Below, in pieces: positions 25,435 to 32,744 of a stretch of 64,000 nucleotides of DNA. Both the position numbers and the translations under genes were made by a program. Numbering within the stretch: the first letter of the stretch is position 1; every line of letters starts with the position of its first letter. This stretch comes from Ruminococcus sp. Its GTDB lineage: Bacteria > Bacillota > Clostridia > Oscillospirales > Ruminococcaceae. The notes under the pieces were generated by a model, which saw nothing but the letters and a program-made list of their open reading frames with translations, had not been told where the DNA came from and did not search any database. The stretch lies in contig JAHZHC010000005.1 of assembly GCA_019420505.1 (NCBI GenBank), positions 1 through 64,000 of the forward strand, read 5' to 3'.

Positions 25435-26157
25435 ATGGCTAATATTACATACGCAGAATTTATAAAAAAGCACGTAGGTAAAGCAATGGATTTTGACGGT
25501 GTGGCAGGGTCACAGTGCGTTGATCTAATCAAATATTATCTCAAAGAGGTATTTAACGTTAATCCCGGTGCATGGGGTGACGCTCATTGCTATTATGATA
25601 ACTATAATAATCTGCCGTTGCTAAAACAGCATTTTACGAGGATTGCAAATACACCTGACTTTGTACCTCGCAAGGGTGATATTGTTGTGTGGTCTCCAAA
25701 CTTGTCAAGCGGTGGCTGGGGTCATGTGGCAATTGCTACAGGAGAGGGCAACACAACATATTTTTATAGCTATGACCAAAACTGGACAGGCAATCATGAC
25801 GCTTGCAAAATGGTTAAGCACAATTACAACTGTGTTTATGGTGTCCTTAGACCTAAAGATCAGAGTAAGATTACTGGGGTTAAAAAAGCGGAAAATCCTT
25901 TTAAAAAGGGTAATCACACACTTACAGCCAACGTGAATGTCAGAACAGGAGCAGGGACAAAGCACGCAATTAAAAAGCGTACACAGCTATCCTTAGACGG
26001 TCAGGCGCACGCAATAAATCAGACTTATGCTTGTCTTAAAGTTGGAACAGTAGTAACGGTATCGGAAATCAAGAAGATATCGGATAAGGAGTATTGGGGC
26101 AAGATTCCAAGCGGTTGGGTTTGCCTTATGCAGAATGGGAAGAAGTTTGTTAAATAG
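25435..26157 (+). CDS. endolysin: CHAP domain plus SH3-like domain
   Basis: A 240-aa peptidoglycan hydrolase. The CHAP domain spans residues ~15-140, with catalytic Cys in GSQCVDLIKYY near 28 and His in GWGHVAIATGEG near 97, followed by FYSYDQNW. A linker and a C-terminal SH3-like wall-binding domain (LTANVNVRTGAGTKHAIKKR) complete it. It starts 3 bp after the holin stop with GAGGAGG upstream, giving a normal lysis cassette at the end of the late operon. Confidence 0.92.
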   Translation: MANITYAEFIKKHVGKAMDFDGVAGSQCVDLIKYYLKEVFNVNPGAWGDAHCYYDNYNNLPLLKQHFTRIANTPDFVPRKGDIVVWSPNLSSGGWGHVAIATGEGNTTYFYSYDQNWTGNHDACKMVKHNYNCVYGVLRPKDQSKITGVKKAENPFKKGNHTLTANVNVRTGAGTKHAIKKRTQLSLDGQAHAINQTYACLKVGTVVTVSEIKKISDKEYWGKIPSGWVCLMQNGKKFVK

Positions 26158-26170
26158 GTAGATATGATTA

Positions 26171-26202
26171 CAGCCCTTTCACTCATAAAAGTGAGAGGGC
26201 TG
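26171..26202. terminator. bidirectional terminator between lysis genes and fic
   Basis: CAGCCCTTTCACT (26171-26183) pairs with AGTGAGAGGGCTG (26190-26202), one wobble pair. It separates the convergent endolysin and fic genes. Confidence 0.75.
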
Positions 26203-26206
26203 TTAA

Positions 26207-27427
26207 TTATTCTTTAAAATCTGTAATATACTTGTCAAGTACTTGAATATTTATTGAGTAGTATTTTTTTTTGCCTCGTTTTTCTATTAAAACGAGTTTT
26301 TGGGGGATATAATTTAGCTTTTTTCTCAACGTGTTCGGTGAAATATTAAGAAACTCTAACAATTCGTTTGTAGGTATACCTAAATCAGAAAATAGAGAAG
26401 CTTGTATTAAAACATAGTATAGGTTGTAAATTTTTTCATCGATGCAATTTGGTAAAATCATAATAGCATTTTTGTAAAATTCAAGTTTTGTAACACGTTT
26501 TTCTAACGCTTGACACAATTGAATAGAGGAAATGTTAATTATATTTAAAAACATTTCTACAAATGGTGTTAAATCACCTTTATTATTAGGATGATTACAT
26601 ATTTTAAAAGCATCATAATAGTCATTTAGGTTTTCTTTGATAGTGTAAGAAATCCTGTACCCTACAATGCTATTAAACATACGAGAAAGTAAGTAGCTAC
26701 TTATAAACCTACTTGTACGACCATTGCCATCGTAAAATGGATGTGCATAACCGAAAAAATAATGAAAAATAGCTACTCTAAAAAGTTTTTCAATTTCTTC
26801 ATTATGAAGTATATCAAGTGATTTGTTCATAAAATCTGCGATTTTTGTTTCTGGATATAATCCACGATGTATTTCTTTACCCGTTGGGGAGTAAACACTT
26901 ACACTATCTTTTCTAAAAAGCTCACCATCTGGTAGGTTGGTAATATCACTTTCTTTTATTTCTTCGAAAAATATATCATCATAAATACTTCTAATATCTG
27001 CACATGATTGTATTGGAACATCTCCGTGACTCATAAGCAAAATATATTTTTTTACCAAACCCTCAAAACGTTTTCTTTTATTTTTTGATGATAAGTCGGA
27101 TAATATATCAGTAACTTCTTTTCGGGTACTATGAACTCCTTCAATATTATTAGTAATAATAATTTCATCTATTAGGCATCGTGTAGCAAAGTGCTCAATC
27201 GCCTTTGGCGGAAGTTCAGAACAAAGCTTATTTATGATCTTGTCATTTCGTTCTATCGATAAAATTTTCTTGTACAGTGCTGCAGTTTGGCAGAGAAATG
27301 CTTGGCTTTTGCCTATATTTACATTAAAGTGAATAGTATCATCAGAATAAAAACGTTTTTCATATTCTTTCTTATATTCCGTTGGTGCCGAGTAAAATAG
27401 TTTGTATAGAGAATTATATTTTTTCAT
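26207..27427 (-). CDS. Fic/DOC family protein
   Basis: A 406-aa class II Fic protein, an AMP-transferase-type enzyme that modifies protein hydroxyls. The active-site loop HPFYDGNGRTSR (near residue 232) matches the HPFx(D/E)GNGR consensus. An N-terminal inhibitory-helix motif TNNIEG (S/T-x-x-x-E-G, near 92) is present, so it is autoinhibited and needs no separate antitoxin. A C-terminal winged-helix-like region (GIPTNELLEFLNISPNTLRK) may bind DNA. ATG 27427 has GGGGGA 7 bp upstream. It lies between phage lysis genes and attR, a common place for prophage cargo. Target unknown. Confidence 0.88.
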   Translation of the reverse strand: MKKYNSLYKLFYSAPTEYKKEYEKRFYSDDTIHFNVNIGKSQAFLCQTAALYKKILSIERNDKIINKLCSELPPKAIEHFATRCLIDEIIITNNIEGVHSTRKEVTDILSDLSSKNKRKRFEGLVKKYILLMSHGDVPIQSCADIRSIYDDIFFEEIKESDITNLPDGELFRKDSVSVYSPTGKEIHRGLYPETKIADFMNKSLDILHNEEIEKLFRVAIFHYFFGYAHPFYDGNGRTSRFISSYLLSRMFNSIVGYRISYTIKENLNDYYDAFKICNHPNNKGDLTPFVEMFLNIINISSIQLCQALEKRVTKLEFYKNAIMILPNCIDEKIYNLYYVLIQASLFSDLGIPTNELLEFLNISPNTLRKKLNYIPQKLVLIEKRGKKKYYSINIQVLDKYITDFKE

Positions 27428-27534
27428 TGTGCATTCCCCCAATCATCAATATATATTATGGGATATAAAGTTATAAAAAATCAGATGTGGTTAAATTAAT
27501 GCGATAATTACACATAAAAATGTGTTTTACAAAT

Positions 27535-27568
27535 TATAAAGTCAATATTTAAAAGTTTTGACTTTATA
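27535..27568. repeat. 11-bp inverted repeat upstream of fic
   Basis: TATAAAGTCAA (27535-27545) and TTGACTTTATA (27558-27568) form a perfect 11-bp dyad with a 12-bp gap. Outer repeats TAATTACA (27505-27512) and TGTAATTA (27571-27578) flank it. The arms contain TTGAC boxes, so this is probably an operator overlapping promoters for fic. Confidence 0.55.
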
Positions 27569-27669
27569 AATGTAATTATACCACAGGGTGATTCAAAAGT
27601 CAAACTATTTGATAGTGTATTAAACAGGTGTTACTATTTGTTGGCGTTTTCGTTTTGATTGTATTTTGG

Positions 27670-27698
27670 TTGACAAATATCATGAAGTATAGTAGAAT
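27670..27698 (+). promoter_or_regulatory. consensus promoter of a putative small RNA
   Basis: TTGACA (27670-27675), 17 bp, TAGAAT (27693-27698), followed by no large ORF but by a terminator at 27788-27820. Confidence 0.65.
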
Positions 27699-27704
27699 AT
27701 AATA

Positions 27705-27820
27705 CAGAATGAAAAAGTATATATTACTTTTGCGGGGCGGGGTGAAAACTTCGCTCTATTTTTTTATATTTATACTTAGTAGTTTAGCCCTCTCACTTTC
27801 ATGAGTGAGGGGGTTTTTTT
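27705..27820 (+). ncRNA. candidate ~115-nt RNA or leaderless micropeptide
   Basis: The interval runs from a consensus promoter to a strong terminator: CCCTCTCACT (27788-27797) with AGTGAGGGGG (27804-27813) and seven T. It contains a GC-rich GCGGGGCGGGGTG. An ATG at 27709, only a few bases after the predicted start, opens a 31-codon hydrophobic ORF (MKKYILLLRGGVKTSLYFF...) that ends inside the terminator, so a leaderless membrane peptide is an alternative. The terminator stem resembles that at 26171-26202. No other gene is visible in 27,428-27,976. Confidence 0.45.
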
Positions 27821-27976
27821 GTTTTCATATGATATTTATAAACATAAATTGTGTTTTATATGTAATTTTTACAATTATTTCATTAAGAATTCTTTTATCG
27901 TTGATACCTTTGTTTTCGTGTGTTATTATAAAAAATGTGTTAAAATACAAATTTTTAACAGGAGGAGTAATAATAA

Positions 27977-28237
27977 ATGAAAACGAAAGAAAAGCAGAGG
28001 AGATTTGATGTTTTCTATCCGACTGTACACGGCAGGAAGTGGATAGGTGCATCAAATATATTACCAAATGCAATGGCAATTGGGGAAAGGGAAGGGTGCA
28101 GAGAATTAGGGTGTCCTTGCGGTATGTATGAGATATATGACAACAAGCTTAAGACTGATAATGTTACGGTTATGGTAAAAGATGTGATGAAAAGTGAAAA
28201 AAGACGGGAAGAAAGGAGAAAGCAACAGGAAGAATAA
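27977..28237 (+). CDS. 86-aa hypothetical protein
   Basis: A small basic protein with AGGAGGAG about 8-13 bp before the ATG. It reads MKTKEKQRRFDVFYPTVHGR, then a GCRELGCPCGMYEIYD segment with two close cysteines, and ends in a highly charged helix (KSEKRREERRKQQEE). I recognise no family. It has its own terminator and lies in the prophage conversion region between fic and the AAA+ operon. Confidence 0.6.
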   Translation: MKTKEKQRRFDVFYPTVHGRKWIGASNILPNAMAIGEREGCRELGCPCGMYEIYDNKLKTDNVTVMVKDVMKSEKRREERRKQQEE

Positions 28238-28243
28238 ATACAT

Positions 28244-28279
28244 AAGCCCTCAGGATTATTGTGATTCTGAGGGCTTTTA
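28244..28279 (+). terminator. rho-independent terminator
   Basis: AAGCCCTCAG (28244-28253) pairs with CTGAGGGCTT (28267-28276), followed by TTTTATTGT. It ends the 86-aa protein gene. Confidence 0.8.
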
Positions 28280-28525
28280 TTGTCAAAAGCAACAATAATT
28301 AAAGCGAGATTTTGTGTATTTATCCGAAAATTAAAATATTTGGTAAAAGTTTTGCACAAAGTTGGAGTTTTAAGAATTATAAACTATATAAGGCTTATTT
28401 TATGTAATAATTAAGCTATCTGCGTTATTAAAATAGAAAGTGGCAAAATATAAGACTATAAAAGAAAGATAAGATACAAGAGTTGTTAAATTATATTGGT
28501 TCATTATATAGTGGAGGTTTTATAA

Positions 28526-29062
28526 ATGATATCTAAAGTTAAAATTCCAAAGTCTGCTTTAACTTTCATAATTGACAAAACAGCCGATTACCTTATTAAT
28601 CGAATATCTAAACGTGTAGATGATCATAAGTCTAAATCAACCAATCTTTCCAGTATTGAATACGAAAGAGAACTGAGAAGCGGATTAGTTGAATTAAAAG
28701 ATAGAATTAATAATTTAGAGGCAGTTATCTACCAAGGAAAGCGATTATATGAAATGTCCGTATCACAACTAATCAAGATTGAGCAACCTAATATAAATGT
28801 TTATGGGAATTTGAATATAAATATAACTGCAAATATATATTACACAAGTACTGGTATTCAAATTAATGGGAACAATATCATATCTTCAATAAAAGATATT
28901 AATAATATCATATATTATAACGCAAAGGACTTATTTGAGGAGTATGAATCTAATATAATATCTAAATCAGAGAAAAAGGTAGCAAAAGAATTTGAGCATA
29001 TTATCTCAAATGGGAAAAATAAATTATTAAAGTTACGTCAAGGAGAAGATTATAATGAATAG
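28526..29062 (+). CDS. first protein of AAA+ operon, unknown function
   Basis: A 178-aa protein that I cannot assign. It has an N-terminal hydrophobic/helical stretch (SALTFIIDKTADYLINRISK), a charged coiled-coil segment (residues ~45-65), a short asparagine-rich beta-like region with repeated N-I-N (PNINVYGNLNINITANIYY) and a basic C-terminal helix. GGAGG lies 9-10 bp before the ATG. Its end overlaps the ATPase gene by 8 bp, so both are translated together. A promoter TTGCAC-18/19-TTATAA near 28,352 is possible but weak. Confidence 0.6.
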   Translation: MISKVKIPKSALTFIIDKTADYLINRISKRVDDHKSKSTNLSSIEYERELRSGLVELKDRINNLEAVIYQGKRLYEMSVSQLIKIEQPNINVYGNLNINITANIYYTSTGIQINGNNIISSIKDINNIIYYNAKDLFEEYESNIISKSEKKVAKEFEHIISNGKNKLLKLRQGEDYNE

Positions 29063-29927
29063 TGATTATTATATTCCTGAAAGATTTGAAAAAGAAGTAG
29101 TGCTACATGCACTAAGGGTGTTAAGCCCTAATATCAGCAATGTTCCAATTATTTTTTCAATAGATGGACCTACTGGAGAAGGCAAGACATACCAGTGCAA
29201 AACTGTATTAGAAAGAGCTGGATGTAAAATTTTTTCGCTTTCAGCAAGCCAATTTGAGAGTAAAAATGCAGGAGAACCAGCACAATTAATTCGAGGAACT
29301 TATAATTCTGCAGTAGAATATATAAGAAAATCATCAGAAAATGTTGCAGCTGTTTTAATTGATGATGCAGATGTGGCTTTTGGAAATTGGGGAGAGTTAG
29401 TTCAATATACAGTAAATACTCAATGTGTTATCGGAGAACTAATGAGTATTGCAGATATGTCTAGCAATAAAAATGAAATAAGAGTACCGATTTATTTAAC
29501 AGGAAATGATTTAAAAAAGATATATGCTCCGTTAAGAAGGTCTGGAAGAATGGAGTTTTTTTATTGGGAGCCTAATCAAGACGAAAAAACAATAATGCTT
29601 TATTATCTTTTTAAGAATTTGACTCATAAAGAATGTTCAGAACTGATTTTATATGTAGATAATTTATGCAAAAAAAAAGAACTTGAATCAGCTTCAATTT
29701 CATTCTATTCTTCAATGATTTCGCATATATATGATGATAGTTTATGGGACAATTATTTACAGAATAAAAGAAATAATTTTGACATAAATTCTTTATTTAT
29801 TACAAACCAACCAAAAGAATCAACAATTAGGCTGAAAGATTTAAAACAACTAGCAGAAGTTATGATTGAGCAGATAATATTATCACAAAATGATTATACC
29901 ATATCAAAAACAAAGAAAGGAAAATAG
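29055..29927 (+). CDS. AAA+ ATPase (Rubisco-activase-like)
   Basis: A 290-aa single-domain AAA+ ATPase. Visible motifs are Walker A DGPTGEGKT near residue 37-45, Walker B AVLIDDADVAFG near 97, sensor 1 LTGND near 149 and arginine-finger candidates RRSGRMEFF near 162. The pattern is that of Rubisco-activase/TRIP13-like remodelling ATPases rather than replication or protease ATPases. AAGGAG precedes the ATG. It is flanked in one operon by two proteins of unknown family, next to the prophage attachment site, where defence genes often reside. The ATPase call is firm; the role is unknown. Confidence 0.85.
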   Translation: MNSDYYIPERFEKEVVLHALRVLSPNISNVPIIFSIDGPTGEGKTYQCKTVLERAGCKIFSLSASQFESKNAGEPAQLIRGTYNSAVEYIRKSSENVAAVLIDDADVAFGNWGELVQYTVNTQCVIGELMSIADMSSNKNEIRVPIYLTGNDLKKIYAPLRRSGRMEFFYWEPNQDEKTIMLYYLFKNLTHKECSELILYVDNLCKKKELESASISFYSSMISHIYDDSLWDNYLQNKRNNFDINSLFITNQPKESTIRLKDLKQLAEVMIEQIILSQNDYTISKTKKGK

Positions 29928-29928
29928 T

Positions 29929-30492
29929 ATGGCACAAACAAATAGTACAACTAAAACTGAAAGCTTTACTAGGATTTTTGGTATAAAAAATCAATTCAAA
30001 ATAGCATTTAAGCGTTTGATGAATTATTCTAACGATCAATGTAAAAAATTCCTTGAGGCGATTGATGATCAAGTAATAAATCACATTACTTTTTGGACAT
30101 ATACATACAATGAACAAGGTGAAAAAGAAAAATGGTGTCAATTAACAATATATGTTGATTGGGATGCACATCAACATTTCATTCTTCAGGGTGAAGAGCA
30201 AGTTATTTTACATAAATCATGGAATGGCACGACCCCAGAGATAGATATAGCAATTGAAATGATTGAAGAAGCCATTTTGAAATTTGATTTAACACCAACT
30301 TTTTCAGTAGGATTTATTGAAGGAATTAGTAAATCTGATTATGATTATTATATGAGATATCTTGGATTAGTAAGAGGAACAGAAGTAAAATTGAAAGGTG
30401 ATATGAAAACAGTATATAAAAAATCTCCTAAAGAACTATCGGAAATTACTGCTGAAGTAGCGGTAGCTGAAGAAATATATGACGGCTTATAG
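29929..30492 (+). CDS. third protein of AAA+ operon, possible ATPase substrate
   Basis: A 187-aa protein starting 1 bp after the ATPase stop with AAAGGA upstream. After a Thr/Ser-rich start it has two helices (NQFKIAFKRLMNYSNDQCKK), a beta hairpin rich in aromatics (HITFWTYTYNEQGEKEKWCQ, then LTIYVDWDAH), a helix (EIDIAIEMIEEAILKF), another strand and a flexible C-terminus. I recognise no sequence family. The order helix-helix-hairpin-helix-strand-long flexible tail is reminiscent of small bacterial HORMA proteins, which TRIP13-type ATPases remodel, but this is an untested idea. Confidence 0.6.
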   Translation: MAQTNSTTKTESFTRIFGIKNQFKIAFKRLMNYSNDQCKKFLEAIDDQVINHITFWTYTYNEQGEKEKWCQLTIYVDWDAHQHFILQGEEQVILHKSWNGTTPEIDIAIEMIEEAILKFDLTPTFSVGFIEGISKSDYDYYMRYLGLVRGTEVKLKGDMKTVYKKSPKELSEITAEVAVAEEIYDGL

Positions 30493-30550
30493 AGATAAGC
30501 CTAATGTCATTGAGACCTAACTCCAAAATACTTTTTTATTAAGCATTTCC

Positions 30551-30571
30551 CCACCAAGAATTCACCAAGAA
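30551..30571 (+). repeat. direct repeats CACCAAGAA near attR
   Basis: CACCAAGAATT and CACCAAGAAAA lie in tandem (30552-30572), 125 bp from the attachment core. Tandem short repeats next to att cores are typical arm sites of tyrosine integrases. The 18-bp unit CCAAGAATTCACCAAGAA (30554-30571) recurs inverted at 46318-46335. Confidence 0.5.
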
Positions 30572-30695
30572 AAAATTATTTTTTTAATTTTTTATGGTAT
30601 TTCATATTATTATATAATGCACTGAAAATAGCGTAAAATAAGGGGTATTTGCGATTCTACACTTTTTCATTATGCGTTAGTTTTATGCTAAAATA

Positions 30696-30714
30696 ATTCT
30701 CCTCGCCTCCACCA
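30696..30714 (+). other. right attachment site: 3' end of tmRNA gene
   Basis: ATTCTCCTCGCCTCCACCA has the T-arm remnant, acceptor 3' strand CGCCTCC, discriminator A and CCA expected of a clostridial tmRNA, whose genes start GGGGGCG. No upstream part of a tmRNA or tRNA can be folded here, so this is a duplicated 3' fragment left by integration. The intact gene should lie at the left prophage end, outside the window. A tRNA with the same acceptor stem is the alternative. The rest of 30,493-31,064 is AT-rich sequence without a gene. Confidence 0.65.
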
Positions 30715-30717
30715 GAT

Positions 30718-30764
30718 AAAAGCCTTTAAATGTCGTACCTGAGACGTTTTAAGGCTTTTCTTTT
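30718..30764 (+). terminator. terminator of the tmRNA-type gene
   Basis: AAAAGCCTT (30718-30726) pairs with AAGGCTTTT (30751-30759), with inner GTC/GAC pairing and a T-rich tail. It directly follows the attachment core, as the natural terminator of the host RNA gene would. Confidence 0.7.
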
Positions 30765-31064
30765 GCCCGAATTATTAATTTTATAGCACGTTTTATTGGA
30801 CTTTTTATAAAAGGTTAGAGTATTGCTAATTTACTTGCTAATCTTTAACTGTAATTGCCTATTTATAAACACTTGATATTAAGTGATACTATTTGCGTAA
30901 CATTTTGTTTTGCCTTAATATAATAGCATATACCTGGTCTTTAACACATTGTCAAGTGATGAATCCGTTCTTTTTGATTTTTCATTCACGGAATCTTGTA
31001 GATGTCCTATAAATGTGCTAAACTGAGCGCAGCGTCAAATTGAGATTTTATGGAGGTATTTAAA

Positions 31065-31661
31065 ATGATACTATCACTTCAAGGATGCATGGCTGTGGGA
31101 AAGACAACTGCTGTAACTTATCTTAAGGAAAATGCTCCTTACGTAAACATAAGCTACGAAATAAATTCAGATATTATCCAGCAAGTTAAAGATAGAAAAC
31201 TTGATAAAAACAAGTATGAAGATTATCTTGAAATACAAAAATTGTGGTTAAACAAAGAAGTAGAAAGATACAATAAAGCAATAAAATTTTCTTGCAGTAT
31301 TATGGATTTTGGAGCTGAAGAAATAGAGTTTTATACAATAAACTATCCAAAGACCATTAATCAAGATTGGGAAATAGAAAATGCACTAAGAAATGAATTG
31401 GAAAGTGTAAGGAAATGTATGCCTACAAGAATTCTTTTCCTTGATGCATCAGATGAAACATTGAGATATCATAAAGAGAATGATACCAATAGAACAAGAA
31501 CTTTTTTTGAGCATCATCTGAAATATTTAATGCCCTTAAAAAGAGAATGGTTTTCCAAAAAAGATAATGTCGATTATTTATTCGTAGATAACTTATCACA
31601 ACAAGAAGTGGCATTAAAAGTAAAAGAATGGGTGGATTTATGCATAAGAAATTATTCTTAA
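31065..31661 (+). CDS. P-loop kinase-like protein
   Basis: A 198-aa AAA_33/adenylate-kinase-like protein. The N-terminus carries Walker A LQGCMAVGKTTAV; LFLDASDETLRYH near residue 125 resembles the second acidic motif and the start of the lid region of nucleoside/nucleotide kinases, followed by RTRTFFEHHLKYL. Substrate cannot be told. The ATG at 31065 follows GGAGG; an upstream ATG overlaps that site. It is the first gene right of the prophage. Confidence 0.7.
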   Translation: MILSLQGCMAVGKTTAVTYLKENAPYVNISYEINSDIIQQVKDRKLDKNKYEDYLEIQKLWLNKEVERYNKAIKFSCSIMDFGAEEIEFYTINYPKTINQDWEIENALRNELESVRKCMPTRILFLDASDETLRYHKENDTNRTRTFFEHHLKYLMPLKREWFSKKDNVDYLFVDNLSQQEVALKVKEWVDLCIRNYS

Positions 31662-31813
31662 ACTTCCGGTTTGTCATCGAGTTCTAAAAAGGCAGCTGCC
31701 CGATAAACCTCGTTTTTTTATTTGACAGGGCTGATCCCTGTATTTCATTTAGAAAGTTTATACTACACCCGAAAAGTAACCGCAAGGCTATTTTTTTCCG
31801 TTATATGAAGAAC

Positions 31814-31856
31814 AGAGCCGATGATCTGCGAGTCACCTCACAAGTTCATCGGCTCT
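31814..31856. other. 11-bp stem-loop
   Basis: AGAGCCGATGA (31814-31824) and TCATCGGCTCT (31846-31856) form a perfect stem with a 21-nt loop, between the convergent kinase and DinB-like genes. There is no T-run, so its role as a terminator is uncertain. Confidence 0.5.
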
Positions 31857-31918
31857 GCGTCTATGCGTCCGGCTCTTTGATGATTTATTTGTTCTCCCCT
31901 ACAAACAGGAATTTGCAC

Positions 31919-32575
31919 TTATGAATGTATCTTGTTTTTTATACGCAAACTTGCTTCTATGTGCATAATCCAATGTCTTGAAAAAGGCATTTGTATTAAC
32001 CCTCGAATATCTTTACCGCACCAATAATCAATAAGCCAAATTGCGTTTTCATCATTACTTACAACATTTAATAATTTTAAGTGTTCTTTTCTTTCTTCTG
32101 ATATTTTCTTTTTCAATTCATCATAGGTTAAGCTATTGATTATCTTCTCGGTGCTATCCTTTACCTCAAAAATATAGGAATAAAGTTCTTTCAAGTTAAG
32201 ACGCTTTGAAAAATCTGCAATCTGCTCTTTTACAAGTTCATTTCCTGTTGTAATTATAGGCGAATTGATACGTTCTTGATAATTGCCCGCAAAAAACACT
32301 TGCTCATTTTCGCTTATCAATGTGTGTGCAACTATATCTTCAATACGGAAAATATGCCAAATTGAATATGCAATCGTTTTACTATGATAACCGTCTGAAT
32401 TTATAAATGGAATTGCATCAAAATCTTCTCTGCGTAATTCCTCATTAAATGATTTTAAGGTTTCCATTAACTGATTTCGCAAATCAAATAATGTGTCAAT
32501 GCCTGCTTTATAGGTGTCTTTCTTTTTGATTTGCGTTTGCATTGTTTTATTCAGCTCTGACCATGCCTTGTTCAT
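31919..32575 (-). CDS. DinB-like superfamily protein
   Basis: A 218-aa four-helix protein of the DinB/YfiT-like superfamily, metal-dependent proteins linked to thiol transfer or stress. Metal-ligand candidates are in YHSKTIAYSIWHIFRIEDIV (His near 60 and 70) and the C-terminal FSRHWIMHIEA, which gives the third histidine. The ATG at 32575 has GGAGG 10 bp upstream; a TTG two codons before is possible. Substrate unknown. Confidence 0.7.
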   Translation of the reverse strand: MNKAWSELNKTMQTQIKKKDTYKAGIDTLFDLRNQLMETLKSFNEELRREDFDAIPFINSDGYHSKTIAYSIWHIFRIEDIVAHTLISENEQVFFAGNYQERINSPIITTGNELVKEQIADFSKRLNLKELYSYIFEVKDSTEKIINSLTYDELKKKISEERKEHLKLLNVVSNDENAIWLIDYWCGKDIRGLIQMPFSRHWIMHIEASLRIKNKIHS

Positions 32576-32744
32576 AATCAAATATCCTCCAACAATTCCA
32601 ATTTGTCGCTTTATTAATCAACTCTGTGCATTCGCGTCCAGTTCTTTGATGACAACTGCCTGCAAATACTTTACATCAATCAATATTTACTGCCACAAAC
32701 AGGACATCGTATCCATTTTGTTTTTTTCATGATAACCCGCTCAC

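Noticed and set aside
27805..28008. 67-codon ORF starting in the small-RNA terminator
   Set aside because: Overlaps the terminator and the start of the well-supported 86-aa gene; AT-rich chance ORF.
28526..30492. Complete CBASS operon
   Set aside because: No CD-NTase or effector nuclease/phospholipase gene is next to the AAA+ gene, so a standard CBASS call is not supported.
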